Shown here piece by piece: positions 1 to 10,972 of a DNA stretch of 64,000 nt. The notes below the pieces were generated by a model. The model did not search any database and was not told where the DNA came from. It saw only the letters and a list, made by a program, of their open reading frames with translations. The stretch is taken from NCBI GenBank assembly GCA_015039365.1, contig WION01000005.1, positions 248,001 through 312,000 of the forward strand. The letters run 5' to 3'. Made by a program: the position numbers and the translations under genes. The stretch is from Amanita rubescens (Eukaryota; Basidiomycota; Agaricomycetes; Agaricales; Amanitaceae). The first letter of the stretch is position 1. Every line of letters begins with the position of its first letter.

Positions 1-1318
1 ATATGACTTCATGATAGGGTGACCAGTGCATAGCGAACCTGCACTATCGCGCGCATTGCATTGGCGAGACTGTATGACAAGCCAGAATCTGCAAGGAAGC
101 AGTTAGCTGCAGTACCACTGTAGCGGGAGCAAGACGAGAGTGCGTACGTCAAGACCAGCTTCTCAGCACTGTTAGCTTCTTTTGTACGGTCTTGTAACTG
201 AGCTTCAATGATGGATGAGAGTGAGTTGGGGTCAAGTTCATATCGCTCGGCATTGAGAAACTTGGGATCTACTTGTTCACAAGCATAGAAGCCAGCACAA
301 TCAAGGCGGCTTCTGCGGCATGGGACCGGAACTCCAGTAAAGATGTCAAAGGATGGTTTTGAATCCCCGTCACCAGTTCCACCACGCCAAGAGTCTTGAT
401 CCTATCCAGACCGCGCTCGAATCAGTCCAGACAGGATGCCAGCAAGATTGTAGTAAACTCACCTTGTTTTTTATTATAGCGTCTACGGTCAGAAGCTCGT
501 GACCATTTCCTTCATAAATGTTGTATTTGGGGTCGCGTAAATCAATGATGTATGCGGTTTTGACACGAGGAACTGGCCAATAGCTTGGCAAGCCAGTGAC
601 GTACTCGACGCGATCCACTAAAAGCTGCCGATTTAGTCGGCGAGGCTTATCCGAGACACGCGACGTTACATCCTGGTCTAGCCACACCGTGTCAGAAGGT
701 AGCTCAGTTTCGTCGTCGCTGGCCATATCTTGGGAGTTTGGGATATATTCATCGGATCCAGACTCATGCTCCGAGAAGTCTCCAGTATCACCAACCAGTG
801 TGGTATCGCTAGGTGTACCGGTACGGCTCAAGTCACCGCCAAGGCTAGGGATGATGCATGTCTCAGGATCGTCTTCAGCCTCTGAATCGGAAAGGATTTC
901 GATCGTCTCATGCCCATTTTCGTGGGTGGAGCGAATGCGGACTTCCCCAGCGCTGAGCGATAGCGGAAGATCTTCTACTTTGACTGAATGGTCCAGCGGC
1001 TCGCGTTTAATTATTACTGCAAATATTGAGACCACTAGTAATTGTCTGAACTTAGAAATGAGACAAACCTTTGTTCCTTGAGACGTTATGTTTCATAAAC
1101 TCTTTCAACTCGCGTACATCAATCCAGTCATTTGAGACGAATTTGGTGGGGTTGCGTTCTATGAATGTCTTTGTGTAAATCTGCAAAGAGACGTATCACT
1201 ATCATGTCCAGTAAACATGATAAATATGATCGTAATTACTCACCTCATTCCTAAATCCTTCGATAATTCCTAGTGGCACACTGTGTAAAAAATCCTTCTC
1301 TTCCTCAGTACGAGGCAT
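1..1318 (-). CDS. Partial uncharacterised basidiomycete protein with Cys-rich segment
   Basis: I do not recognise a function. The gene starts at ATG 1318 (protein begins MPRTEEEKDFLHSV) and runs off the left end. Four exons can be joined in frame: the first ends at 1244 before a gtgagt donor, a second covers the VSNDWIDVRELKEF segment, a third carries an acidic stretch (IKREPLD... then Ser/Asp/Glu-rich) followed by YVTGLPSYWPVPRVKT, and the last begins DQDSWRGG and contains PCRRSRLDCAGFYACEQ. The closely spaced Cys residues and the charged, disordered middle suggest a nuclear or DNA-associated protein, but that is inference. From memory, similar proteins occur in many copies in agaricomycete genomes, so a transposon-related origin is possible. 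The C-terminus is outside the window. Confidence 0.5.
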
Positions 1319-1771
1319 TGTAAGCCTGTTCTGAAGGGCTGTTGAAGACCGTGACAACTTTGCGAGTATTCGTTTCTCCCTCTCGGCACCATCACCACCG
1401 TTTCACTCGCTCTCAGCCATATAATTTCAATTTTCTGCACGGCCGCTGATCCACTTGCCTCCCTACAGGTCGGAACAAACCTTTATGCAGCTCAGGCCCG
1501 AGTGTGGTTGCTTGATCAAGTGATGATATCCCCGAGAAGTAATATGCCAGCCAGTTACTGAAGGCGAAAGATGACGAATATATTTGGCTAACATATATAC
1601 AGGTGAGCGAGTATGGTATAGCTATCAGCGATGCTACCGTGTGTGCTTACCTGCTGTCGACGTTGAGAGCTGAGCCGACAGGAGAGTGATCGTGCGTGGG
1701 AGTAATATCCTTATGGGGCACGTGTGACAGTATTTGCATTTGTTAGTAGCTCCCTCTAATACTACGAAGTC

Positions 1772-2911
1772 ATGCTATTATGTGGGGTGCTTGATCGCGA
1801 ACGTGAGGATCATTTAAGTGAGTGTGATGAGCATTATAGTGAGTGTGAGGGAGGCCGGAGCAAGTGTGGTGGCCATTCAACGAGTGTGTCGGTTGATGGC
1901 GAGTGTGACAGTGTCGCATTTCACCTATCCTCGTACGTTCTGGTACCCAACGCAGGCGCAACTTTATTCAACCTCAGCGACCCCAACACATGGCCAAACC
2001 GCACGGTGACAAATGTATCTGAAAGTTCCCTTCTCGTACTTGCAGACATCCTGCCCACAGGTTCCTTTGCGGCTTTGCAATGCCTCAGCCACCCAAAGGT
2101 TCAAACCGTATTAACGGGCAATCCATGGCCGACATGTCTTCTACCTTCGGGCCCTCCTGCAGAAGTTGCAAACAACGCACCGCTAACGCAAGCAGATAGA
2201 ATGTTGACCTTGACCATTATCGGGCTCGGACCAGTTGGATTATGCACGTCGGTGAGCCTATTGGACATGCTCGCTAGGCGTGGTCAGCAATACCAAATTG
2301 TTGCCGTGGACCTGCTCGAATCGAGGAGGAAGAAAATGGCTGCTGTATATGGCACTATCGATCAACGAGACAAGGGATCGGGAGAGTTCGTGGTTTGTTC
2401 CCCGGAGGAGGCGAAGGCTGTTGTAAAGGGATGGACTCAAGGAGCGGGATGCACCGCTGTCATTGAGGTTCGTCGTATAAACGCGCCCAGATTCCGGAGG
2501 AATCAATTATCTCTTGCTAGGTCGTTGGAAATAACAGTGCCCTCACATTGGCGTACGAGCTTGTCAGGGCATTCGGCGTTATCACTTCTGTTGGCGTACA
2601 CGGCAAGCCTCAGTTGCCATTTACCGGAGGTGAAATGTATAACAAGAACGTGTCCCTCGATTTTGGAAGGTGTCCTGCGCGGGCCATGTTCCACATGGCG
2701 TTTGAATTACTGGGTAAACGTCCACGTTCCATATATAATCTGTTCACACTAAAACGCATTTCTAGTCAAGCGACAAGATGTGTTTGGCAAGGTTGGAGAA
2801 GCAGCGAGTCTGGTTGAGCGGATTTCGGCCCTGAGCGAGGCGGCGGAATGTTATCGAGCGTTTGACAAAGGAGAAGTGGGAAAGATTGTCTTTGACCCTT
2901 GGGGTGTCTAG
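1772..2911 (+). CDS. Alcohol dehydrogenase-like protein lacking the GroES domain (5'-truncated)
   Basis: The recognisable part (from about 1934) matches the cofactor-binding half of a zinc-type medium-chain alcohol dehydrogenase: YVLVPNAGATLF, then SSLLVLADILPTGSFAAL, the Rossmann glycine motif GLGPVGL, and the C-terminal half through FDKGEVGKIVFDPWGV. Introns are 2468-2520 (GTTCGT donor) and 2714-2765; both join in frame and the stop is TAG at 2909-2911. The N-terminal GroES-like domain, which carries the catalytic-zinc Cys and His ligands in this family, is absent. The open frame reaches back to ATG 1772 (344 codons) but its first ~50 residues come from the minisatellite. It is either a 5'-truncated pseudogene that has not yet acquired stops, or an expressed NAD(P)-binding protein without alcohol dehydrogenase activity. 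The class I aldolase follows 39 bp later. Confidence 0.6.
1799..1910. repeat. Degenerate 19-21 bp minisatellite with GAGTGTG core
   Basis: A GAGTGTG (once AAGTGTG) core starts at 1820, 1841, 1862, 1882 and 1901, so the spacing is 21, 21, 20 and 19 bp. A weaker GAACGTG at 1799 continues the 21-bp step upstream. Sequence between the cores has diverged. The array lies exactly where the missing 5' part of the alcohol dehydrogenase gene should be and is translated in frame with it, giving a Cys about every seven residues. Confidence 0.7.
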
Positions 2912-2950
2912 AGTGGACTCGGTGGAGTAGCACGTCTTTGTCATCGAGAC

Positions 2951-4261
2951 ATGCCCATGGTCACTACCGGTTCAGCACCAACCAATCTATTCTCTGTACC
3001 AGACCTCGCCGAGGAGCTTGGCACTCACGACGTGTTCTTGTATCCCATCCACTCGCCTGCCGTCGCCAAAGAGCTAATGGAGACGGCGTGGGCTTTAGTG
3101 GAGCCTCGCGGAAGGGGGATATACGCTACTGACGAAGCTCCTGATGTGGTCCACGGGATGTTTGTCCAAGCATCGGTGAGTGCAGGCGCTAAAGGAGAAG
3201 TGCGCAGTAAAGAGGGAGAAGATGAGACGGCGCGAAGACGTAGGTGGAGAGAATTCTCGTGTTCGTCCGTCCAAAGCGGTGATGCTTGCCTACTAAGCCT
3301 TTTTTCGAAAAAAATCTCTAATTCTAATGTTATATTATCGTAGAAGAGATATCGGGTATCATCCTCCATCCAGAGACGGTGTTCGATTTTCACTTGGCAG
3401 CATACGTTGCTGAGCGGGGCATTATACCGGGTATACGTGCGAATGGAGAATTAACGCCGTTGCCCGGCTCTCCGAACGAGTTTATGGTGCAGGGCCTGGA
3501 TGGCTTGTTGCCGAGATTGCAAGGGGCCCGTGCGGCCGGTTGTAGGTTTTCCAAGTGGCGGGTTCCCATTGCGTGTACGGGAGGCGGTCTTCCGACGGAA
3601 ACGGGACTTGAGATGCAAGCGGAGACGCTGGCTAGGTTCGCGGCTGTCAGTCAGGAAGCGGGGTTGGTGCCGATTGTCGAACCCGATGTCGAGTTTAGCG
3701 GCGACGCGGACTTGAGCCGGAGCGTGGAAGTGCATAGCCGAGCTATTGAACTGATCTATGAACGATGCAGGAAATATAACGTTCTATTGGAGGGTATGTC
3801 CTTCGTCTTGGTCATATGTCTGGCTGACGTGGTTTTAGGAACGCTGCTCAAGTCATCGTACGCCCAGCCGGGACTGATGCACCCATCGAGGGCGAACACG
3901 AAGCCGAGTGAGATTGCGCTCGCTATCGACACCATGATATCTCGGTCCGTACCCACAGCGGTTCCCGGCGTTGTGTTTTTATCAGGTGAGAAGCGAGCAC
4001 ATGTTAGAGTCGTTTCTGATTTTAAATTTACCAGGCGGCTTGTCGCCGTCTACGGCAACGGCATATCTATGTGCTGTGAATGAGCTGGCGAATAAATCAC
4101 CCGTATTCTCGCGGTTGCCACAGTTGTCGTTTTCGTACGGAACGGTATTGCAAGGAGAGGCGTTGAAGCATTGGGTGACGGGAGACGAGCAGGGCGCAAA
4201 GGCTGCATTCGAGAAGCAAAGCAAAGCGTACTTCCATGCAGCAAAGGGTATTGTATACTAG
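2951..4261 (+). CDS. Fructose-bisphosphate aldolase, class I
   Basis: Class I (Schiff-base) aldolases cleave fructose 1,6-bisphosphate to dihydroxyacetone phosphate and glyceraldehyde 3-phosphate. Four exons, 2951-3278, 3344-3793, 3839-3985 and 4035-4261, join to a 383-residue protein, normal for the family. Visible landmarks are GRGIYATDEAP (the catalytic Asp region, AADES in animal enzymes), QGLDGL, the KWR motif, VPIVEPD, LLEGTLLK with the Schiff-base Lys, GVVFLSGG, FSYG, and a C-terminal Tyr. Deviations from the muscle enzyme are ATDEA for AADES, VEPD for VEPE, and RANGE where KVDKG is usual. Fungal glycolysis normally uses the unrelated class II zinc aldolase, so this is probably a second, divergent enzyme. 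It starts 39 bp after the alcohol dehydrogenase-like gene and ends 27 bp from the convergent PNPOx stop. Confidence 0.9.
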
Positions 4262-4288
4262 TGGATACTACTGACAATATAATCTCGT

Positions 4289-5038
4289 TTATGGCGAGAG
4301 TCTGTCAATCTGCCACTGAGGGTCATCGTCCGGGGTATTGGGGATGCGAAGGTAGCGAACACGGTCGTGCAGGCGAGAGGGCCGTCCACACCAGAATTCT
4401 ATTTCACTGTGAAGAGATCAGCATACGATGATGGAAAGTGTGCAAGATTCATACTCTGGAACGACACGCCAACCACCCCAGAAATCAGGCAGCGGCACTT
4501 CGCCGTCTTTGTCGTCAGATGTGACGCCAAAACGCTTCTCGACCTCGTGCAGATGCTGCATGATCTCTCCCTCCTGGATGACGGTGCTCTGGCGGCTGGC
4601 CCATGCGCCCAGACGGCTTCCAAGGGGCCTACTCGTAAAGTATTGTTCGCTCTCCTCTCTAGATATCCTCTCTACTCTTCCGAGGATCCTAACGGAGCGA
4701 TGGATCTCACGCCAGTAGAAGACGAGAGCAGCGCGAGGATTAGCATTGAGCTCGTGAGATTTACGAGAGTTATAGTTGGTGTAAAAGATGAATCCGCGGT
4801 GATCGAGCTGCTTGAAGAGGACAACTCGGGCAGATGGAATGCCTTCTGGAGTGGCGGTGGCGAGAGTCATTGCCTCTGGTTCGTGAACGTGGTCATTGAC
4901 AATGGCATGCTCGAACCAGTTTTCGAATTGCCTGAGGGGGTTTTTGTCGACGTTATTGGGTGAAAGTTCTTCATTAGAGATGTATTGGACGTGCGATAAA
5001 ACTTTGATTTCGTCTTGTGAGACGGCGACATGATCCAT
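4289..5038 (-). CDS. PDX3: Pyridoxamine 5'-phosphate oxidase
   Basis: FMN-dependent oxidase of vitamin B6 salvage, converting pyridoxine or pyridoxamine 5'-phosphate to pyridoxal 5'-phosphate in the cytosol. Two exons (5038-4455 and 4406-4289) give 233 residues, typical for fungal and animal enzymes. Landmarks in order are [31 protein letters not shown] (FMN/substrate region), [46 protein letters not shown], and, after the intron, [16 protein letters not shown], the conserved C-terminal motif, ending in DRLSP. The intron 4407-4454 is needed to reach that motif. The gene is divergent from the kelch gene with only 47 bp between start codons and converges on the aldolase with 27 bp between stops. 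Confidence 0.95.
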
Positions 5039-5085
5039 GAGAGTCTATATCAGGCAACTCCCGTACCTTGCATTCCTCCGCTTCA
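5039..5085. promoter_or_regulatory. 47-bp divergent intergenic region between PNPOx and kelch genes
   Basis: Only 47 bp separate the PNPOx ATG (5038, minus) from the best ATG of the kelch gene (5086, plus). Any core promoters must be shared or lie inside the opposing transcript. I see no TATA box in it. Confidence 0.4.
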
Positions 5086-8000
5086 ATGCTTCATTCCATT
5101 TACGACCTCACTACTTTTTGTAGGAAAACTTCAGGCGATGTTCCTCCAAAACTCGTTGGTGCTTCTACCACTGTCGTCTCTAGAAAAATGTATCTCTTCG
5201 TGAGCTTTCACTTTCTCTTCTCCATCTTTACTTTTAACCGTTTATTCACCAGGGAGGACGTCTAGTCTCTGAGAGAAGAATAGTCGCAGATATGTATGCA
5301 TTCGACATGGATTCTTTCACTTGGGAGAGGTTACTTGCACACCCAGATGATCATGTCCCTCGTCATCGCTATTTCCATAGTACAGATGCTTGTATGTCAT
5401 CTTTTCATTTACTCTTCAATTTAATCTTCCCTAATCACCTTTAGGGAACAACCACCTCGTTGTATTCGGTGGAATGACCAATGACCCGGAACCTCAGAAC
5501 ACGGACGACCTCTGTGTTCTCAATGACGTCCATTTCTTTGATCTATCAACCCGACGCTGGGTTTCTGCTCCGGCCCTTCAACCAAGCCCAGAAGCCAATA
5601 TTCCTCGAGCTCGTTATGCCCACCTGTCTGCCGTAACTGCCAACAAGTTGTTCATCATCGGAGGTCAGGACTTTAACAACACATGGCTAGATAACGTCTG
5701 TGTCTTCGACCTTCATAGCAGGTCCTGGATTCAACGACGAGATTATCCCCGTCATTGCGGTACATATCGTAGCATCGCCGTTGCTTCCAGCTTGATTGTC
5801 CGTACACCTGAAGACGACGCTCGGACCTCATCAACACTCCTCAATCCTGGAAGCCGTTTTAGAACCGCCAAGACCGAGACTTCTGCTGACCTGGAACCCA
5901 CTCCTTCTGAATCGCTCATTCATTTGCCGCACTCGGCACCTCCCTCTGAAGATCAGCCGTGCGACATCTATCTCTACAGCAACTACAATGTATGCATTAG
6001 TCCTGTATGACTGTCCTCTCTAATTAGCGTCAATTCTAGTTCACGGACGTCAAACGAGAACTAGAGGTTTTCTCTCCCCTTCCCGAAGCAGATTTCTCGA
6101 TTCGGGACCAGTCATCTGCTATGACTGGGTCCACCTTTCCTCCCGGTTTACGCTTTCCTAACGGTGCTATATTGGGCACGAGTCTTATTATAGCAGGCAC
6201 GTATTTGGCTCACAGTTATCAATCGTTTTCGATCTGGGCTCTGGATTTGGTCAACATGACATGGTCGCGGATAGACCCGGGAAAAGCCCTCGAAACGGGT
6301 TCCTGGTTCCGCGCCTGTCTCTGGGCCGAGGCAAGCAAGTTTCTCATTTTCGGCGATCGAAACGGGAACCTAGTCGAAGATTATAATCGCCGTCTTCTCA
6401 GCTGGGAACATGTCGCCGTAGTTGACCTCGAGGCCTTCGGCATATACCAACCGCCGCAACTCAAACCAGACTTGCGAATGCAAGAATTCGGCCTTGCGGC
6501 TCTTGAAGAACAAGTCATGGCTGATTTTGAGTTTATTTGTGATGATGGAAGACGTATACCATGCTCCAGAAAATTGCTAGAGGACAGATGGCCTTGGTTC
6601 AGAGAACAAAGACTCAAAATGCTTCAAATGGCACTTTCTACGTCCGATGTGTTGCCCTCATCGTCCATGCATACCCCCTTGCCTTCCATACCCGGCGGTC
6701 CAGATCCGCGACTGACTCCCCGTACTTTTCAATTATCCGAACCGTTCCCTATAACACTGGCGTTCCTACAATACTTTTATGCGCAAGCTCTCATAACACC
6801 GCTACAGCATGCTCCGGCTGTGCTCAGTCAATTACTCGTCCTGTCAACGGTGTATAGTTTACCGCACCTCGAGGTACTTGTTCGCCACGCCATGCATCGC
6901 ATGCTTAGCAACTCGACATCTGTGGCTGTGTACGAGGTTGCCACGTTATGTGGCTGCAGGAGTTTGCAGATTCGGGCACTCAAAACGGTGATGGTGAGTT
7001 TTTTTTTGTACCTGATTTGGAAATACGTTGCCCACGAGTTTTTTGTGTAGTCATACACGCAGAAGAAGCCTTTGAAGAACAAGGGTGATAGTGGAGGTGG
7101 AAGTGGAGGTGGAGGTGGAGGTGGCGGCGGCGCTGGAGATGGCGGTAAACCAGGTGGTGGTGGCTCGGGCAACGACAGCGATACGTTTACGTCCAGACCT
7201 CGGGGCACTTCGGATGCCAGGTGGCGCACGGGCGAAACCAGCACCCGGGCAGATGGTAAGGTTAACCACATTATTTATATACATGACATTCTTACCCCTG
7301 GGCTTTTTTAGGTGGTCGGCCAAGTGGAGCAAGCCAAACGGAGAGATTTGTCTCGAGCTCTGTCACCGTAGGAAGTGAGCCACTGATACGTTCACAATCG
7401 GACACGGTCGCGGTTAGACGTGAACCTCGGCATCAGAGGAACGCACACAGCGCCGATTCGGTGCAGTCCAACGCCAGTGATTCCCTCAAATATATCGCAG
7501 TGGCGACGGGCTCTTCACGTGTCGTAAAACCTCTCAGTGAACTGCCAACGCATTCCAGAAGCAGCTCGACCTCTACTGATCACACGACCAGCGATTATGG
7601 TGAACCACTGCAGAGCGGGAATAGCCTCAGCGGTTTCCAGACGCGGTCGCGAGCACAAAGCGTGTCGAGCAGGTTGGCTACGGTAGCCGAACAAGAGAAT
7701 GGCCCAGAACAGAGGCAAGAGCAGACCGAACAGCAGGGAAGAATTAAAACAAGGCCAAGGGCACAGAGTGCAGCTGGGCAGCTTCTACGACAATTCCCGG
7801 CTCCTCCCGTTCCGCTGAGGACCATGGCATCCATGACCCAACTCTCTCAGACTCGCGGTCTGGACGAATTTACCACCACCAACATACCAAGGACTGCTCC
7901 GCCGACGAATGCACGAACGCCGCACCTGCCTTCGATCATGGTGAAAGATTTATCAGGCACAATGCATGGGCCAGAACTCGACATTGGAACGCCCGAAATC

Positions 8001-8591
8001 AGAGAACCCGTGGATTCAGACAGCTGGGGCATGCCATCATACTCACATCCATTCTCAACGTCGAACCGGGTATCTGCGTCCAGCTATTCGACTCAATCGA
8101 CACCGAGTATACTGCACACGCCATCCGACTCGCTGTCAGGGGGGTCACCATTGCAGATCATCAATGAACAGCCTCGACATCTTCTCGCTGGCGAACCTAG
8201 AATCACCCACGCCCAGTCAAACCTATATGATGGCATTGATGTTACCGCTAAACAACAAGGACCGCGGAGACCCAGTCTCAGAGGCCTACGCCAGCTGACG
8301 ATGGACAACATTTCGTTAGGGTCATTAGGAGCGCAATCTCTGACTCCCACGTCGGCATCTGCCTCAACGTCACATTCGCCAATTACCCCTTCGTCCAGTC
8401 AGTCCTCGTTTCAGCGATTGTTGTCTAAAGTCTCGTTGGGGAAAGACAGTAATAAGGATGGTACATCAGGTTTGTCTTCCGTTACGCACGAGCTGCATAT
8501 ACTAAGTCACTCTATAATGGTAGCTTCGGACTCGGCAAAACGGAAAAAGCGAGACGATGCGTCCGCTCTCGCAACGTTCTCTCCCATCTAA
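5086..8591 (+). CDS. Kelch-repeat / BTB-like protein (Ral2/Mds3 type)
   Basis: Exons 5086-5199, 5253-5391, 5445-5989, 6040-6993, 7051-7255 and 7312-8591 join in frame to about 1,078 residues. The N-terminal third has kelch blades (KMYLFGGRLVSERRIVADMY, HLVVFGGMTND, KLFIIGGQDFNN, FLIFGDRNG), followed by a BTB-like segment (ADFEFICDDGRRIPCSRKLL) and its helical continuation. A glycine-rich linker (about 7084-7170) and a long Ser/Thr/Pro-rich tail, with RTRSRAQS and RPRAQSA-like motifs, follow. The layout resembles fission yeast Ral2 and yeast Mds3/Pmd1, regulators of Ras/TOR-linked morphogenesis and sporulation; that assignment is by family resemblance. A 54-nt segment near the end (8470-8523) has splice signals and a CTAAG branch-like site but no stop, so 18 residues may be optionally included. 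Confidence 0.8.
7084..7170. repeat. Coding GGT/GGA microsatellite (poly-Gly linker)
   Basis: An imperfect run of GGA/GGT/GGC glycine codons inside the kelch/BTB gene, encoding an almost pure Gly/Ser linker between the BTB-like part and the Ser-rich tail. It is length-unstable sequence and should vary between strains. Confidence 0.7.
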
Positions 8592-8786
8592 CCACCCACC
8601 TCTTCTTGATGCATTCATGGCCGCTCTATCTATTTCACTTTTGCCGGATAGTATATGTTCTTCATCGTTGAATAATCGTGTTGTTGGTTGGACGTATGGA
8701 TCATGTAAATACTATAACATGCGAATGCTAGTGATAAAGAAACCCGATTCATTAAGTAATCCCGAACCAATTAATGCAGATTGTCG

Positions 8787-10859
8787 TTAAAAGGCGTCAA
8801 ACGGCTCGGGTGCGTCTTCATCGTACGGAGGTTCCTCCCCGAGTGAATCGTCGTCGAGAGGGTCAAGAGGAACGCCGACGTCAATAGGATTCATGTCAAT
8901 CATTAAAGGGTGCGCAGCTGTGTTATTGGGCAAGCCATCCGGAATCCGCAGACCGACTTGATCTTGCGGTGCAGCATCCCCTACCACGGCAGGACCAGAG
9001 CCCGACGACTGTGAAGGATTTGCGGGACCAACAAATGGCGCGGTTGATGGATTTGACGGGTCACCAGTCTGGGGAACTTCACCTTGATTTCCCTGTAAAG
9101 AAGGAATGATATGGTTGACTGGCAGTAATAGTCAGTTTCACGCAGGAATCTGATGACGGGATGAATATGTTACTCACACTCTTTGGCGTGGACTGCATCA
9201 AAAGGCTTAATATAGATTCTCTTCGGAAACTGTTCTACTTACCGAGGATTTTTTGAAGCGCGCAAGCAGCCCCGTCAGGGCAATCCTTCCTTCGAAAAAC
9301 ATTTTCTTCGAGGAAACCCTTCTGACGTTCTCTAATCCACCATTCTTTCAGTCCATAAAGTAAGACCTCAGCAGCGCACACTCTGCAAATCCTGTTGCGT
9401 GGCGCTGACGGATCCGGATCGATGCCGGCCGCTACGCCATGCACATCGCTAAATAAATCCAACTCTATAAGAGGCTGAAAACCTCTCGGTTGAGCTTGTA
9501 TATGCGTTATAATCTAGGAACGAACACATTGATATGACGTAACATCAGAACACGTCAATTCAATACACACCTCGCGGTAAATGTGCCTTGGAGTTAAGCG
9601 TTGGGCAGTAAGATAATCAAACATTATCTCCACCTCTACTGTATTCCCATCAAAACAGTCGTATACTTCTGACGATTGAATCAAATCGCCAACGTCGGAT
9701 AAATTGTGAGGATGTTGAGTGGCTAGCGGAGTGGCAACGCAACGACCTTGTATTCCGATGCCACAGAATGACACTTGACACAAGTCACACTTGGATGTCG
9801 TAGGTGCACGAAGCGCAAGTAAGTTCTCGCTAGGGCATATGTGAGGCTCGAATTTTTCCTAAGGAGCACCTATACTAACCAATTGCCGCAATGGGCATGG
9901 CCTGGAGGCATCCCGTTATCGAGGTGCCAGGCCCGCGTTGGATCAGCAGCGGGGTCCGGAATGGGCTGCGGACATCTGTACCCGGTTGGATTATCATTGC
10001 AGTAGGGGCACGGTCGGGCGAGGTCAACACTCTGGTTAAGATCAGGGCCCGGAGAGGCTTCTCGTGGTTTAGGAATCTCAGAAACAACTCAATATGGTCA
10101 CGTAGAATAAGGTGAGATGCGCATACTCGAAGAGTCTGGCCTGAATAGACCTCGTCGGCTTGCTGCTGCTCTCGCTCAGTTCGTGCTTTGTGTGGTGCAG
10201 CCCGGAGAAGAGCATCCAGCATGGTCTGCAATGGACGGAAGGGAGCGACAGAATCAGATACACCGCGACAAGCAGGACAGTTTGTTCCTCCGTTCTAAGA
10301 GGGTATTAACATGTTAGCAGCATTTCAAACCACTGAAAACAAATTGTCGATCGGGATACATTCATCCCGATGTCTCTGAATCAAATTCCCGACAGGACGC
10401 GTCAGGGCATCTCGCCCTGAAAGATCATACAGCATCTTGACACTTACACGAATCCATAGGTAACAGCAACTGTATAATGTTCAGATATAAAATGTATAAA
10501 GGTAATGAATGTGTGCCTCACCTTCCGCAGAAAAAGTGCTGGCAAGGGGTAACGAGTACAGGTCGATAGACCAACTCCGAGCAACACCCGCATTGCAGCT
10601 CCGCAGCTAGTTCTTCTATGAGGTTGCAGTTTACTGTAAGAGCACTGTAAAATAAACTGTTATCCGTGCTCTCGCCGATGTTCCCCTTTATTCTCTTGCG
10701 GCTCCCGTCATTTGCAAGGTCTGATTCACAAGAAGGCGATGCAGGACGTTTCAAGCTAGTCGGTGGAGGTGGGTAGGTCCGCAAAGTTGGTTCTGAGACA
10801 GTTGTCGCCAGCGATAAATAGTCTTCTGACATGGCGGTAGATGCAGAAAAGTGACGCAA
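8787..10859 (-). CDS. CHFR-like RING E3 ubiquitin ligase
   Basis: A RING-HC finger is split over three exons: LQCGCCSEL and PCQHFFCG at the end of exon 1 (to 10522), SCCYLWIR in a 22-nt microexon (10448-10469), and NGGTNCPAC in exon 3 (10294-10127). Together they supply the C3HC4 zinc ligands. Downstream comes the Cys-rich module typical of CHFR-family ligases: CPYCNDNPTGYRCPQPIPDP, AWHLDNGMPPGHAHCGNC, KCDLCQVSFCGIGIQGRC, RICRVCAAEVLLYGLKEWW and CPDGAACALQ. No FHA domain is seen at the N-terminus, unlike animal CHFR and yeast Dma1. The acidic C-terminus ends in EPFDAF with TAA at 8787-8789. ATG 10859 is the longest start; ATG 10832 (MSEDYLSLATTV) is also plausible. Expected role: ubiquitin ligase in mitotic or stress control, inferred from the family. 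Confidence 0.85.
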
Positions 10860-10972
10860 ATGCGGTCTCGATGACTGCTAGGAACCGTCCTTATATGGAA
10901 ACTCATTTACGAATTTCTTAATGGGGTATCACATCATACAAAATTACGGTAAATAAATTACGGATACAGCTA

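Noticed and set aside
596..1081. Plus-strand open frame antisense to the first gene
   Set aside because: It is a Ser-rich shadow of the acidic exon on the minus strand; the minus strand has consistent splice sites and a conserved downstream exon.
1772..4261. Alcohol dehydrogenase-aldolase fusion gene
   Set aside because: The dehydrogenase frame closes with TAG at 2909-2911 after the expected C-terminal sequence and the aldolase has its own ATG; I see no splice path that bypasses the stop.
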